Shown here: one piece after another, positions 33,868 to 42,523 of the stretch
Position numbering within the stretch: position 1 is the first letter of the stretch
How the letters are laid out: each line of letters starts with the position of its first letter
From: JANQEA01 sp964466035
GTDB taxonomy: Bacteria > Bipolaricaulota > Bipolaricaulia > UBA7950 > UBA9294
Length of the DNA: 64,000 nt
Direction of reading: 5' to 3'
Assembly: GCA_964466035.1 (NCBI GenBank)
Contig: CAYXLR010000010.1
Coordinates: forward strand, 3,530 to 67,529
Program-made: the position numbers and the translations under genes
Notes under the pieces: generated by a model
Seen by the model: the letters and a program-made list of their open reading frames with translations, nothing else
Databases searched by the model: none
What the model was told of the DNA's origin: nothing

Positions 33868-34101
33868 CTACCAACCCCCACCGCCGCCCCCACCGCATCC
33901 TCCGCCGGAATAGCCCTTTCCAAATTCGGAATTCGGCCACGCACGTGGCGGTGGTTTCCGTGCACCTTGCCGGCCACCCTGCAATGTATAGAGTGCACCG
34001 ATCACTTGGTCGCAAATGTCCGTGATATTGTGGGCGAACGCTGCCGCTGAAGCGCCACCCAGGATTGCCAATACTAGAACTGTCACTAGTATGATTTTCA
34101 T
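33868..34101 (-). CDS. Small secreted protein with glycine-rich C-terminus
   Basis: 77 aa. Signal peptide (MKIILVTVLVLAILGGASA, cleaved near AFA), a short middle (ITDICDQVIGALYTL), a basic/proline patch and a tail GYSGGGCGGGGGGGW. Excellent AAGGAGGG before ATG 34101 supports expression. The DNA of the tail resembles, in inverted orientation, the YgcG-like tail at 34340-34401. Codons are not strongly GC-biased. No family recognised. Confidence 0.6.
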   Translation of the reverse strand: MKIILVTVLVLAILGGASAAAFAHNITDICDQVIGALYTLQGGRQGARKPPPRAWPNSEFGKGYSGGGCGGGGGGGW

Positions 34102-34281
34102 CCGTCCCTCCTTTTCTCGATGTGCATTACTTTAACTCCTTATGCCACCATTTATCAATACTGTGCCCCTGTATTATCCCTCATCTGACATGGCCCACGG
34201 GGGACATCTTCGTAGACACAGGGGAAGGTACTGAATGCAAGTCTGCACAGCCGACCAACCCAGGACTCTCTCCCGCGGTAG
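34102..34281. other. AT-richer intergenic region, promoter of the small secreted gene
   Basis: Contains, on the minus strand, TTGATA-17-TTAAAG as a weak promoter candidate for the gene at 33868-34101. No plus-strand gene supported. Together with 33708-34101 it occupies the place where a TPM-domain gene would normally follow lemA. Confidence 0.35.
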
Positions 34282-34401
34282 ACTACCCTTCACCGCTTAA
34301 GTTCGGCACGGAGCGGTCGGTCCGCCTGGAGCGGAAGGAGCTCGTTCGGCGGCGGCTTCTCCGGCGGCGGCTTCGGAGGCGGTGGAGGCGGCGGCTGGTA
34401 G
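34282..34401 (+). pseudogene. Remnant of a TPM/YgcG-like gene (C-terminal tail only)
   Basis: An open stretch with no start codon that ends SSFGGGFSGGGFGGGGGGGW and a stop. This glycine-rich tail ending in Trp is the usual C-terminus of TPM-domain proteins encoded beside lemA. Nothing upstream encodes the TPM domain, so the body of the gene has been lost or replaced by the lower-GC DNA. Confidence 0.55.
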
Positions 34402-34443
34402 ACTTCGTTCGTCCCTGGTAAGATCAACCCAAAAGGGGCACGC

Positions 34444-35070
34444 ATGAAGCACGTCGCATGGAGGCCTTCGATTCGCGTTGTGGCGGCGCCCCTTCTCGCC
34501 TGCCTCCTTGGGCTCGCCGCGTTCGCAGCCGCGTCCGACGGATCGGCGCCGAGCGTGCCGTGGGACGCGGCGACGCCGCTCACGTGGGATCACTTCCGAT
34601 GCGCGCCACCGGCCGACGCCGTTCATCGGAGCGAAGCCGCGGCGATCCACATGACGATCCACTGGCACGCCAGCTACTCCGTCACCTCGAACGGGAGCGG
34701 TTGGACCGGGCACGTGACGAACGTGGCGGTGACCAACACGATGGAGCCGTCGCTGTCGTGGGTCGTCCCCGGGAAGGGGGACGGCCGGATCCTCCGGCAC
34801 GAGCAAGCGCACTTCGATTTGAACGAGGTCTATCGCCGGAAGCTGGAGAACCTCCTCCCCTGGCTCCGGGCGCAGAGCGCTTCGAAGCAGGGCGCGATCG
34901 ACGGGCTGGACGCGGCCCTCCATCGGCAGGCGAACGAGATCCTCGAGCAGCTGCGGGCGGTCCAGGCGCGGTACGACGCGGAATCCGGACACGGAAACGA
35001 CCCGGCCGGACAGGCCCGCTGGGAGGCCCGAATCGCCGCGTGGCTGCTGAATCCGGCCGCCGCGCCGTAG
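34444..35070 (+). CDS. Secreted DUF922-type metalloprotease-like protein
   Basis: 208 aa. Signal peptide (residues 1-29). The HExxHFD motif of the DUF922 putative zinc-protease family is present as RHEQAHFDLNEVY (about residues 118-130), after PLTWDHFRC. Ends with a helical region. A TAAGAT -10-like element lies at 34418. Probably periplasmic. Substrate unknown. Confidence 0.8.
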   Translation: MKHVAWRPSIRVVAAPLLACLLGLAAFAAASDGSAPSVPWDAATPLTWDHFRCAPPADAVHRSEAAAIHMTIHWHASYSVTSNGSGWTGHVTNVAVTNTMEPSLSWVVPGKGDGRILRHEQAHFDLNEVYRRKLENLLPWLRAQSASKQGAIDGLDAALHRQANEILEQLRAVQARYDAESGHGNDPAGQARWEARIAAWLLNPAAAP

Positions 35071-35242
35071 TCAGCGCGCACGGCGCATGCGCCGTGCGCG
35101 GGCACGAAACCGATCGCCGCGGCGCGGGTAGGTCCGAGGACGAATCCCACACCTCCTTACCTCGAAACGAGCCGCTTGCCCGAGGGACGGCCGACCGGCC
35201 GTCCCTCACGTCCTACGCGGCCCCGGGGACCGACCGGTGTCC

Positions 35243-35270
35243 TTGTGTTCCCGGCGACCGGGCGTACAAT
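35243..35270 (+). promoter_or_regulatory. Promoter of a micro-lipoprotein gene (leaderless)
   Basis: TTGTGT (35243-35248), 16-bp spacer, TACAAT (35265-35270), then 7 nt to the ATG at 35278, so transcription should start at the start codon. Confidence 0.5.
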
Positions 35271-35277
35271 CCCCCAC

Positions 35278-35364
35278 ATGATTCGATGGGTTCTTTCTCT
35301 CGGGCTACTCGGGAGCCTACTGGCGGCGATCGGTGGCTGCTGCATCGGGCCGGTCTGCTTCTAG
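35278..35364 (+). CDS. 28-residue predicted lipoprotein
   Basis: Sequence starts MIRWVLSLGLLGSLLAAIGG and continues with CCIGPVCF. A lysine-free but otherwise good lipoprotein signal with lipobox AIGGC, leaving a mature peptide of only 8 residues, three of them Cys. Leaderless promoter directly upstream. The last 48 bp are antisense to the end of hypF. Small entericidin- or lysis-peptide-like lipoproteins are the nearest analogy; function unknown. Confidence 0.45.
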   Translation: MIRWVLSLGLLGSLLAAIGGCCIGPVCF

Positions 35365-37620
35365 GATCTCGACGCCGCGCCCCGCGTAGACCGCCTGACC
35401 GAACGAGACCCCGCCGTCGCCGCACGGGACACCTTCGTTGGTCCGATAGCGTAGACCGGCGTCCTGCACAGTATCGCGGATCGTCGACGCGATCGCGTCG
35501 TTGTACGCGACGCCGCCGCTGAAGCAGACGTCCGCGACGCCCCGCTCCTCCGCGATCGTCGACGCGAGCCGCGCCGCGCCGCGCGCTAGGGCCGCCTGCG
35601 CCGTCGCCGCGACGTCCTTGACCGCCTCCGTCTCCGCCATCTCGACGAGCCGTCCGAACAGGTCGACCGTGTCGAGAACGCGGGTCGATCCCCGCTGCGA
35701 CAGGCCAACGTCGATCGGCGTCGCGATCCCACGAGCGGCGGCGGCCTCGAGACGCATCGCCGGTTCCCCCTCGTAGGTCCGTTCCCGGCAGACGCCGAGC
35801 CAGGCGGAGACCGCGTCGAGGAAGCGACCGGCGCTCGTCGTCCACGGGGCGTTGACGCTGCGCTCGATCTGCGCGACGAGCAGCTCGGCGGCGTCTTCCT
35901 CCAGGCCGCGCGCCACCAGCGCCGACGCGATCCCGTCTTCGCTACGGCCGGCCGCGTGAAGGAACGACGCCGCCATCCGGAGCGGGAAGCGCGCCGCCAG
36001 ATCGCCGCCCGGAAGACGGACCGGCCGGAGGAAGCCGACCCGCTCGATCGACCGGTCCAGGCAGACGAACAGCTCGCCGCCCCACGCCTCGCCGCCCCCC
36101 CCGTACCCGTACCCGTCCAACACGATCCCGACCGCCTCGTCGAGCCCGTGCTCCTCCATGACCGAGAGCACGTGCGCGGCGTGGTGCTGGACGCGCACGA
36201 CGCGGGCCCCGTGCTCCGCGGCAAGCTCGCCGGCGAGACGCGTCGTCGCGAAGCGGGGATGAAGATCGCACGCGACGATCCGCGGCGCCGGCGCCCGGGT
36301 GATCCGAACGAGATGATCGATCGCCTCGCGGAGGAAGCCGATCGTCTCCAGGTCGTCGACCGAGCCGATGTGCTGCGACAAAGTCGCCGCGCCGTCGGCG
36401 TAGATCGTGAACGTCAGGTCGGTCTCCGGGCCGAGGGCGAGGATCGGTTCACGGCCTAGCTCCGCCTCGATCGGCCGCGGCACCCAGCCGCGGGATCGCC
36501 GAAGGAAGACGAAGCGACCGGCGACCTTCCTTCGGATCGAGTCGTCGCAGCGGGCGACGATCCGGCGATCGTGCAGCAGCGAATGATCGGCGACCCCGTC
36601 CAGCCGCCGCTCGATCTCGTCGTTCGTGATCAGCATCGGGCGCCCGGGCAGGTTGGCGCTCGTCATCACGAGCGGCGCGTCGATCCCCGCGAAGAGCAGG
36701 TGATGGAGGCCGGTGTAGGGGAGCATGACGCCGACGGTGTGCAGCCCGGGAGCGACCGACTCGGCCAGGACCCCGGGCCGCTCGGGGAGAACGACGATCG
36801 GCCGCTCGGGGCCCCGAAGCTGCGCCCATTCCGCGTCGTCCGGATCGGCAAACGAGGGGAGCATCTCCTCCGTCGCCATCAGCGCGTACGGCTGGAACGG
36901 CCGCCCGACCCGGGCGCGCAGCCCGGCCACCGCGTCCTCGTTCGTCGCGTCGCAGGCGAGGTGCGTCCCCCCGATCCCCTTGATCGCCACGATCTCTCCC
37001 GCGCGAAGGGCGCCAATCGCCCGGTCGAGCGCCGATTCGGACCTTCCGTCGAACGTCAGCCGCGGCCCGCACGCCGCGCAGGCGGTCGTCTGCGCGTGGT
37101 AGCGGCGATCGAGCGGATTCACGTACTCATCGCGGCACGCACCGCACATCGGGAAGTCCCGCATCGAGGTCCTCGGCCGGTCGTACGGGAGCGACTCGAT
37201 CACCGTGAACCGCGGGCCGCAGTCGGTGCAGCTGGTCGCCCAGTAGCCGGTGAACCGGGACGCCCCGAGCACCTCCGCCACGCACGCGTCGCAGATCGCC
37301 ACGTCGGGGGGGAGGATCCCGCTTCGCTCCCCCTCCTCGGTCGAAGGCAGGATGACGAACTCGGTCTCGCCGATCGGGTCGAGCTCCTCGGCATCGATCG
37401 AGGCGATCCGCGCCAGCGGGGGAAGGTCACGCCCGAGCTCGCGGAGGAAGGCGTCGATCGCGGCGGGTTCGCCCTCGACGAGGATCTCGACCCCCGCGTC
37501 GCCCCGGTTCCTCACCGACCCGGCGAGCCGGTTCGCCGTCGCGGCACGGTAGACGAACGGCCGGAATCCGACGCCCTGGACGACGCCCTGAACGAGAAGC
37601 CGCTTCCGACGCGGGCTCAT
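35317..37620 (-). CDS. hypF: Carbamoyltransferase HypF
   Basis: 767 aa. Makes the cyanide ligand precursor of [NiFe]-hydrogenase by transferring carbamoyl to HypE. Domains in order: acylphosphatase-like (VQGVVQGVGFRPFVYR), two C4 zinc fingers (ICDACVAEVL, SCTDCGPRF, CGACRDEY, CAACGPRL), YrdC-like (KGIGGTHLACDAT) and Kae1-like (VQHHAAHVLSVMEEH, CFSGGVAYND). All parts look intact. ATG overlaps the hypA stop. Confidence 0.96.
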   Translation of the reverse strand: MSPRRKRLLVQGVVQGVGFRPFVYRAATANRLAGSVRNRGDAGVEILVEGEPAAIDAFLRELGRDLPPLARIASIDAEELDPIGETEFVILPSTEEGERSGILPPDVAICDACVAEVLGASRFTGYWATSCTDCGPRFTVIESLPYDRPRTSMRDFPMCGACRDEYVNPLDRRYHAQTTACAACGPRLTFDGRSESALDRAIGALRAGEIVAIKGIGGTHLACDATNEDAVAGLRARVGRPFQPYALMATEEMLPSFADPDDAEWAQLRGPERPIVVLPERPGVLAESVAPGLHTVGVMLPYTGLHHLLFAGIDAPLVMTSANLPGRPMLITNDEIERRLDGVADHSLLHDRRIVARCDDSIRRKVAGRFVFLRRSRGWVPRPIEAELGREPILALGPETDLTFTIYADGAATLSQHIGSVDDLETIGFLREAIDHLVRITRAPAPRIVACDLHPRFATTRLAGELAAEHGARVVRVQHHAAHVLSVMEEHGLDEAVGIVLDGYGYGGGGEAWGGELFVCLDRSIERVGFLRPVRLPGGDLAARFPLRMAASFLHAAGRSEDGIASALVARGLEEDAAELLVAQIERSVNAPWTTSAGRFLDAVSAWLGVCRERTYEGEPAMRLEAAAARGIATPIDVGLSQRGSTRVLDTVDLFGRLVEMAETEAVKDVAATAQAALARGAARLASTIAEERGVADVCFSGGVAYNDAIASTIRDTVQDAGLRYRTNEGVPCGDGGVSFGQAVYAGRGVEILEADRPDAAATDRRQ

Positions 37621-38006
37621 GGGGCTTCCGCCGGTGCCTCCGATTGGATCGTCACGCGGTCGACGTACAGCTCGCGGCCCGTCTCGACGTCGACCTCGGC
37701 GCCGCAGGCGGGGCAGCTGAGGATCGGGATCGCGAAGTGGAACGACTCCTCGCGGACGTGGTCGGCCGCCCCTTCGTAGCCGCACGCGCGACAGCGCACC
37801 CGGACCTCGACCGGCTCGATGACGAGCTCCGCGCCCTCGAGCCGGGTCCCTTGGGCGAGCAGCTCGAACGCGTTTTCCAGTGCGGTGTCGGAGAGGATCC
37901 GCAGTTCCCCCTTCACCAGGATAACAGCGCCGATTCGGCCGACGTGCTCCTCCAGCTTCGGGAGGAGGGCCGAGATCAGCTCACTGACGACGGAGTACTC
38001 GTGCAT
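37617..38006 (-). CDS. hypA: Hydrogenase nickel-incorporation protein HypA
   Basis: 129 aa. Nickel-binding N-terminus MHEYSVV and the zinc site CRACG...CPACG. Delivers Ni with HypB. The start overlaps hypB by 31 bp. Confidence 0.94.
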   Translation of the reverse strand: MHEYSVVSELISALLPKLEEHVGRIGAVILVKGELRILSDTALENAFELLAQGTRLEGAELVIEPVEVRVRCRACGYEGAADHVREESFHFAIPILSCPACGAEVDVETGRELYVDRVTIQSEAPAEAP

Positions 38007-38650
38007 TCGATCCCCAGCGCTCCGATCACGTCGGCGATTCCGCGCTCGTGGCGCGCGTCGGTCAGCGCGATCGCGCCGTGCGGGTTGACCCGCGCGTAGT
38101 CCGAGACGATCCGCTGCGGATCGACGCCGACCGCGTCGGCGAGGTCGATCTTGTTGACGACCATCAGGTCGGTCTGCGCGAAGATCTTCGGGTGCTTGCG
38201 GACCATGTCGTCCCCCTCCGTCACCGAGATGACGACGATCTCGCGGTCGACGCCGAGCGGAAAATCGGCCGGGCAGATCAGGTTCCCGACGTTCTCGATG
38301 AACAAGAAGTCGAGCTCGTCCAGCGGGAGCCGGTCCATCGCGTGACCGACCGTGTGCGCATCGAGATGGCAGTCGTCCTGGGTGTTCCAGTTGACCGATC
38401 GTGCTCCTCGCGCGACGAACCGGCGATGATCGTCGTCCCCGGCGGAGTCCGCGGCGATCGTTCCGACCGTCTTCCCAGAGGCCGAGAGCCGGTCGATCAG
38501 CCGCTCGATCAGGGTCGTCTTCCCGCTCCCGATCGCCCCGAGAACGCTGATCGCCTGAACCCCCTTCGCCTTCAGCCGGTGGTAGTTCGCGTCGGCCAGC
38601 TCAAGCTGCCTCCGGAGCACGTCTTCTCCACTCAGTCGGACGTCGTGCAT
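37976..38650 (-). CDS. hypB: Hydrogenase nickel-incorporation GTPase HypB
   Basis: 224 aa. P-loop LGAIGSGKTTLIERL, metal-site region DDCHLDAHTVGHAM, IENVGNLICPADF and NKIDLADAVGVD, as in HypB. No histidine-rich or N-terminal CxxCGC nickel-storage segment. First gene of hypB-hypA-hypF; hypC, hypD, hypE and a hydrogenase are absent from the window. Confidence 0.95.
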   Translation of the reverse strand: MHDVRLSGEDVLRRQLELADANYHRLKAKGVQAISVLGAIGSGKTTLIERLIDRLSASGKTVGTIAADSAGDDDHRRFVARGARSVNWNTQDDCHLDAHTVGHAMDRLPLDELDFLFIENVGNLICPADFPLGVDREIVVISVTEGDDMVRKHPKIFAQTDLMVVNKIDLADAVGVDPQRIVSDYARVNPHGAIALTDARHERGIADVIGALGIECTSTPSSVS

Positions 38651-38671
38651 GAGGTCACTCCTTCGGGCGGG

Positions 38672-38700
38672 ATGATACGGGCCGCCTTTGTCGCGCGCAA
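38672..38700 (-). promoter_or_regulatory. hypBAF promoter
   Basis: Minus strand: -35 TTGCGC (38700-38695), 17-bp spacer, -10 TATCAT (38677-38672), about 21 nt before ATG 38650 with AAGGAG between. Confidence 0.6.
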
Positions 38701-38859
38701 AGGATCGTTCGATGCGCTATCCCGCGCTCGCGATCCCGTCCCGAGATGCAACCGTCTCGGCCGGTCCGGGTAGATGGTCCGACAGGAAACGCGGCGCGGA
38801 GGAAGGAAAGCGGAGTTGTCGGTACAATATCCCGAAGACGACCGGAGGGAGGACCCGTG

Positions 38860-39945
38860 ATGAAGAAGGCTCTACCTGCAATCATCGTTTTCTGTCTCGC
38901 GATCGCCGGAGCGGCGTACGGATCGCCGAAGATCCACGCCGAGGAGCCGATCTACGATTTCGGCTCGGTGTTGGAGGGGTTCGCCGTTACGCACGCATTC
39001 ACCCTCCAGAACACCGGTAGCGAGATCCTGGAGATCGCCCGGGTCTCGGCGTCGTGCGGCTGCACGACGACCCAGCTGGCGACCGACCGTCTCGCGCCCG
39101 GGGAATCGGTCGAGCTCGAGGCCCTCCTCGACACGGCCGGATTCGGCGGCCGCAAGATCAGCAAGTCGATCTACGTCTACTGCAACGACCCCGAGTACGC
39201 CGACTCGTCGTCGTCGGATCGCCCGAGGTTCACCCTCCGCATCACCGGCGACGTGATCCGCGCGCAACCGTATCACGTCTCCATCAGCGACATGAACTAC
39301 CTGTTCACCCTTCTCGTCGACCTGCGCGATCCGACGGCCTACGAGGAGGCGCACTTGATCGGCGCGGTCAACGTCCCGCTCGCGGTGCTGGCCGAGTCGC
39401 TCGACCTCCTCCCGCCGGACGCCCTCATCGTCCTCATCGATCAGGACGGAGCGGCGAGCCCGGAGGCGGCGGCCGACCTCGCCGACCTCGGGTACACGAC
39501 CATTTACTACGCCCTCGGAGGGATGGACGAGTGGACGCGCTGGTACGGGACGTTCTTCCTCGAGATCGCCGCCGACCCGTTCGAGGCGCCCGGAAGGGAA
39601 GGGCGGAGCCGGCTCGCCTGCCCGGAGGAGGACCGGCGGTGCACGGACGCCGCGGAGCTGCGGTACCTCGTCTACCTCCTGATCGATCTCCGGGAGCCGG
39701 GCGCGTACCGCGATTCCCATCTGTTCGGCGCGATCAACGTTCCGTACACCGAGATCTCGCTGCGGCTCGACGACCTGCCGAAGGGCGTCTTGACCATCGT
39801 CTACGATCAGGCCAGCGAGCAGAGCGACGCGGTCGCCCAGATGATGCTCAACGCGGGCTTCAGCCAAGCGCGGAGCCTCCTCGGCGGTCTGGACGAGTGG
39901 ATCCGCCAGTTTGCGGATCGGTTCGTCGTGCCCGACCCGGAGTGA
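38860..39945 (+). CDS. Secreted DUF1573 protein with two cysteine-less rhodanese domains
   Basis: 361 aa. Signal peptide (residues 1-21), DUF1573 domain (about 25-130, with SCGCTT), then two rhodanese-like domains (about 135-235 and 260-355), each with the LVDLRDPTAYEEAHLIGAVNVP or LIDLREPGAYRDSHLFGAINVP pattern. In the active-site loop both have Asp where rhodaneses have Cys (LIDQDGAAS, VYDQASEQS), so neither can transfer sulfur. GTG 38857 in frame precedes the chosen ATG. A TACAAT -10 candidate is at 38823. First of three envelope thiol genes. Confidence 0.87.
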   Translation: MKKALPAIIVFCLAIAGAAYGSPKIHAEEPIYDFGSVLEGFAVTHAFTLQNTGSEILEIARVSASCGCTTTQLATDRLAPGESVELEALLDTAGFGGRKISKSIYVYCNDPEYADSSSSDRPRFTLRITGDVIRAQPYHVSISDMNYLFTLLVDLRDPTAYEEAHLIGAVNVPLAVLAESLDLLPPDALIVLIDQDGAASPEAAADLADLGYTTIYYALGGMDEWTRWYGTFFLEIAADPFEAPGREGRSRLACPEEDRRCTDAAELRYLVYLLIDLREPGAYRDSHLFGAINVPYTEISLRLDDLPKGVLTIVYDQASEQSDAVAQMMLNAGFSQARSLLGGLDEWIRQFADRFVVPDPE

Positions 39946-39982
39946 CCTCGGTGACCCGACGACCCGCGAAACGGAGCTCCGG

Positions 39983-41122
39983 TTGAGAGTCAAGCCCTTC
40001 TTTGCGTGCTTCTTTCTGCTCGCGGCGACTGCCTTCGCAGCGGCCGCCGAGCCGACGACGCTCGTCTTCTTCCACGAGAACGGCTGCTCCCACTGCGAGC
40101 GAACCGAGGCGTTCATCGAGTCGATTCGCCCCGGGTACCCGGACCTGGAGATCCTCCACCACGAGATCCACGACGCAGAGTCGCTCGACCTCCTCCAGAA
40201 GCTCCTCGCGGCGTACGGCGTCGAGGAAGGGGCCGTCCCGATCCTCTTCGTCGGCGACGTCGCCGTCGTCGGCGGCGTCTTCTACGGACTGGAGGAGGCG
40301 CCGTTCGCACCGTCCGGTCGCTCCGAGAACATCGCGCTCGAACGGGCGATCGGGCTCGCCGTCGAATCGGGCGCTCCGTCGCCGCTCGCCCGGATCGACG
40401 GGGCATCGACGGGCGGCCTCGCCGAGACGCTGACGATCCCGGCGGTGATCGTCGCCGCGGCGGCCGATTCGGTGAACCCATGCACGTTCGCCGTCCTCGT
40501 CCTCCTCCTCGGGACGCTCCTCGTCGTGGAACGGAAGGGGCACAAGTCGCTCGTGTTGAAGGCCGGCTTCGCGTTCACCCTCGCGATCTACGTTTCGTAC
40601 TTCCTGATGGGCATCGGCATCTTCTCCGCGATTCAGGCGGCCGGAATCCAACGCCCATTCATCCTCGCGGTGTCGTGCCTCGCGATCCTTCTCGGGCTGT
40701 GGAACATGAAGGATTACTTCGCCTACGGGAAGTGGTTCACGATCGAGGTTCCCCAGCGCTGGCGACCGACCGTCAAGCGGCTGACCGCGTCGGTGGTCAG
40801 CGTCCCCGGGGCGTTCTTCGTCGGCGTCCTCGACTCGTTGTTTCTGCTGCCCTGCTCCTCGGGGCCGTACATCGCCATCCTCGCCCTCCTGAGCAAGACG
40901 ACGACGCGCACCGAGGGGATCCTGTATCTCCTGCTGTACAACCTGATCTTCGTCCTCCCGCTGGTCGCGATCACGCTCGCCGTTCACTTCGGATTCACCA
41001 CGACGGCGCGGGCGGAGCGGTGGCGCTCCGCGCGGCTCGGCAAGCTCCATCTGGTCTCAGGGGTTATCATGTTCCTCCTCGGCGCGGGAATGCTCGTCGC
41101 CGTCTTCGCGGGGTGGATGTGA
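39983..41122 (+). CDS. Thioredoxin-CcdA-type fusion membrane protein
   Basis: 379 aa. Signal-like N-terminus, a thioredoxin-like domain with CSHC (ENGCSHCERTE, about residues 31-40), then about six membrane helices of the DsbD/CcdA family with the paired cysteines in NPCTFAVL and LPCSSGPY. It probably carries reducing power across the membrane to the periplasmic domain. Start is TTG 39983 with GGAG 6 nt upstream; no better start keeps the signal. 37 bp after the DUF1573 gene, 2 bp before the next. Confidence 0.85.
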   Translation: MRVKPFFACFFLLAATAFAAAAEPTTLVFFHENGCSHCERTEAFIESIRPGYPDLEILHHEIHDAESLDLLQKLLAAYGVEEGAVPILFVGDVAVVGGVFYGLEEAPFAPSGRSENIALERAIGLAVESGAPSPLARIDGASTGGLAETLTIPAVIVAAAADSVNPCTFAVLVLLLGTLLVVERKGHKSLVLKAGFAFTLAIYVSYFLMGIGIFSAIQAAGIQRPFILAVSCLAILLGLWNMKDYFAYGKWFTIEVPQRWRPTVKRLTASVVSVPGAFFVGVLDSLFLLPCSSGPYIAILALLSKTTTRTEGILYLLLYNLIFVLPLVAITLAVHFGFTTTARAERWRSARLGKLHLVSGVIMFLLGAGMLVAVFAGWM

Positions 41123-41124
41123 GC

Positions 41125-41595
41125 ATGAGACACCGATACGCGCTTCTCGCGGTCGTCGCACTGACCGTTTTGTCGGCGCTTCCGGCGGTCGCGGCCGACG
41201 AGGAGCCCTGGATCGTCGTCTTCTTTGAGGAGGGGTGCCCCGGCTGCGCCCAGATCGAAGAGGTCCTCGAGGGGCTCACCTCCGAGCTGCCGGAGTCGGC
41301 GATCGTCCGGTACGACGTCACCGACCCGGAGGCGCTCGATCTGTTGATGGAGCTGGCGACGGCCTACGAGGTGGAGGTCTCGGCGGTGCCCGTCGTCTTC
41401 GTCGGGGACGAGGTCGTCCTCGGCGCCGGCCGCGCGCAGGAGTTCGAACTCCGAAACGCGATCGGTGAGTGCACCATCCGCGGCTGCCCGTCTCCGCTCG
41501 CCCGTGCCCCGTCGCTCGCCTTTCGCTCCAGCCTCCTTCGGCTGACCCTTTTCGCCGTGTTGTTTGCCCTCCTGTTGTGGTGGCAGACGTCCTAG
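41125..41595 (+). CDS. Thioredoxin-like protein with C-terminal membrane anchor
   Basis: 156 aa. Signal peptide (residues 1-23), thioredoxin-type domain with CPGC (EEGCPGCAQIE) and the cis-Pro region VSAVPVVFVG, and a C-terminal hydrophobic helix (about 138-153). Paralogue of the domain in the preceding fusion, to which it could pass electrons. Two further cysteines (ECTIRGCPS) lie before the anchor. Confidence 0.85.
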   Translation: MRHRYALLAVVALTVLSALPAVAADEEPWIVVFFEEGCPGCAQIEEVLEGLTSELPESAIVRYDVTDPEALDLLMELATAYEVEVSAVPVVFVGDEVVLGAGRAQEFELRNAIGECTIRGCPSPLARAPSLAFRSSLLRLTLFAVLFALLLWWQTS

Positions 41596-41691
41596 AATTC
41601 GCGGTCGCAGATCATCCGGACCCGGCGTCGCGACACGTAGACTCGCACCGAGGAGTCGACCGCCCATCCACAGGCGGGGGTGAGGGACGAG

Positions 41692-42477
41692 ATGCAGGAA
41701 GCAGGTGGAACGCCCTTCGCGGCACTGTCGAACGAGGAGCTGATCGGGCTTCTCCAACAGGCGGGGAGCCTCTCCGACTCGGCGGAACTGCGGGAGGAGA
41801 TCGTCCGCCGCAACGTCGGGTTGGTGAAATCGGTCGCCGTGAAGTTCCTCAGCTCCGGTGAACCGCTCGACGATCTGATCCAGGCCGGCTACATCGGACT
41901 CCTCAACGCGGTGGCCAACTTCGATCTGGCGCGCAACACCCGGTTCAGCACCTACGCGAGTTATCTGATCCAAGGCGAGATCCGCCACTACATCCGCGAC
42001 AAACACTCCACCATCAGGATCCCCCAATGGGTCCAGACGATGAACCGCCGCGTCAAGGAGGCCGAGGAGGCGTTCTTTCAGCAGGAGGGCCGTCCCCCGA
42101 CCATGGCCGAGCTGGCGTCGCGCCTCAACCTGACCGAAGAGCAGCTGGCCACCCTGCTGCGGGGACGGGAGACGATGACGTACGTCTCGATCGATCAGCA
42201 GCGGCGGAGGAGCGATCCGAACCCGGCGCCTCCAACGGTCGAGCATCTGATGACGGGCTCGGAGGATCTCCCGTTCGACGTCCGGATGAGGATCCTCGTC
42301 GCGATCGATCAGCTGACGGAGATCCAGCGATCGGTGATCGAGGGGCTCTTCTTCGAGGGGAAGAGCCAATCGGAAGTCGGCAAGGAGCTCGGGATGTCCC
42401 AACGCCAGGTCTCCCGGTTGAAGGACAAAATCCTCGACGAGATGAAAGACAGCCTCGAACGAGGCCCCGACAACTAG
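41692..42477 (+). CDS. Alternative sigma factor, SigB/SigF-like
   Basis: 261 aa. Region 2 (LGLLNAVANFDLARNTRFSTYA then YLIQGEIRHYIRD), region 3 (EGRPPTMAELASRLNLTEEQL) and region 4 with the -35 helix-turn-helix (KSQSEVGKELGMSQRQVSRLK) are all present. ATG 41692 follows GAGGG by 5 nt; GTG 41680 would add four residues. Paralogue of the truncated protein at 27649-28314. A TAGAAT at 41593 may be its -10. Regulon unknown. Confidence 0.92.
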   Translation: MQEAGGTPFAALSNEELIGLLQQAGSLSDSAELREEIVRRNVGLVKSVAVKFLSSGEPLDDLIQAGYIGLLNAVANFDLARNTRFSTYASYLIQGEIRHYIRDKHSTIRIPQWVQTMNRRVKEAEEAFFQQEGRPPTMAELASRLNLTEEQLATLLRGRETMTYVSIDQQRRRSDPNPAPPTVEHLMTGSEDLPFDVRMRILVAIDQLTEIQRSVIEGLFFEGKSQSEVGKELGMSQRQVSRLKDKILDEMKDSLERGPDN

Positions 42478-42523
42478 GACGCTCCGGGATGAGGCATAAT
42501 CGCACCGAAAGAGGGAGAGCAGA

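Noticed and set aside
39983..41595. One 529-codon reading frame joining the two thioredoxin genes
   Set aside because: The first part is out of frame relative to the real fusion protein; the true second gene starts at ATG 41125.
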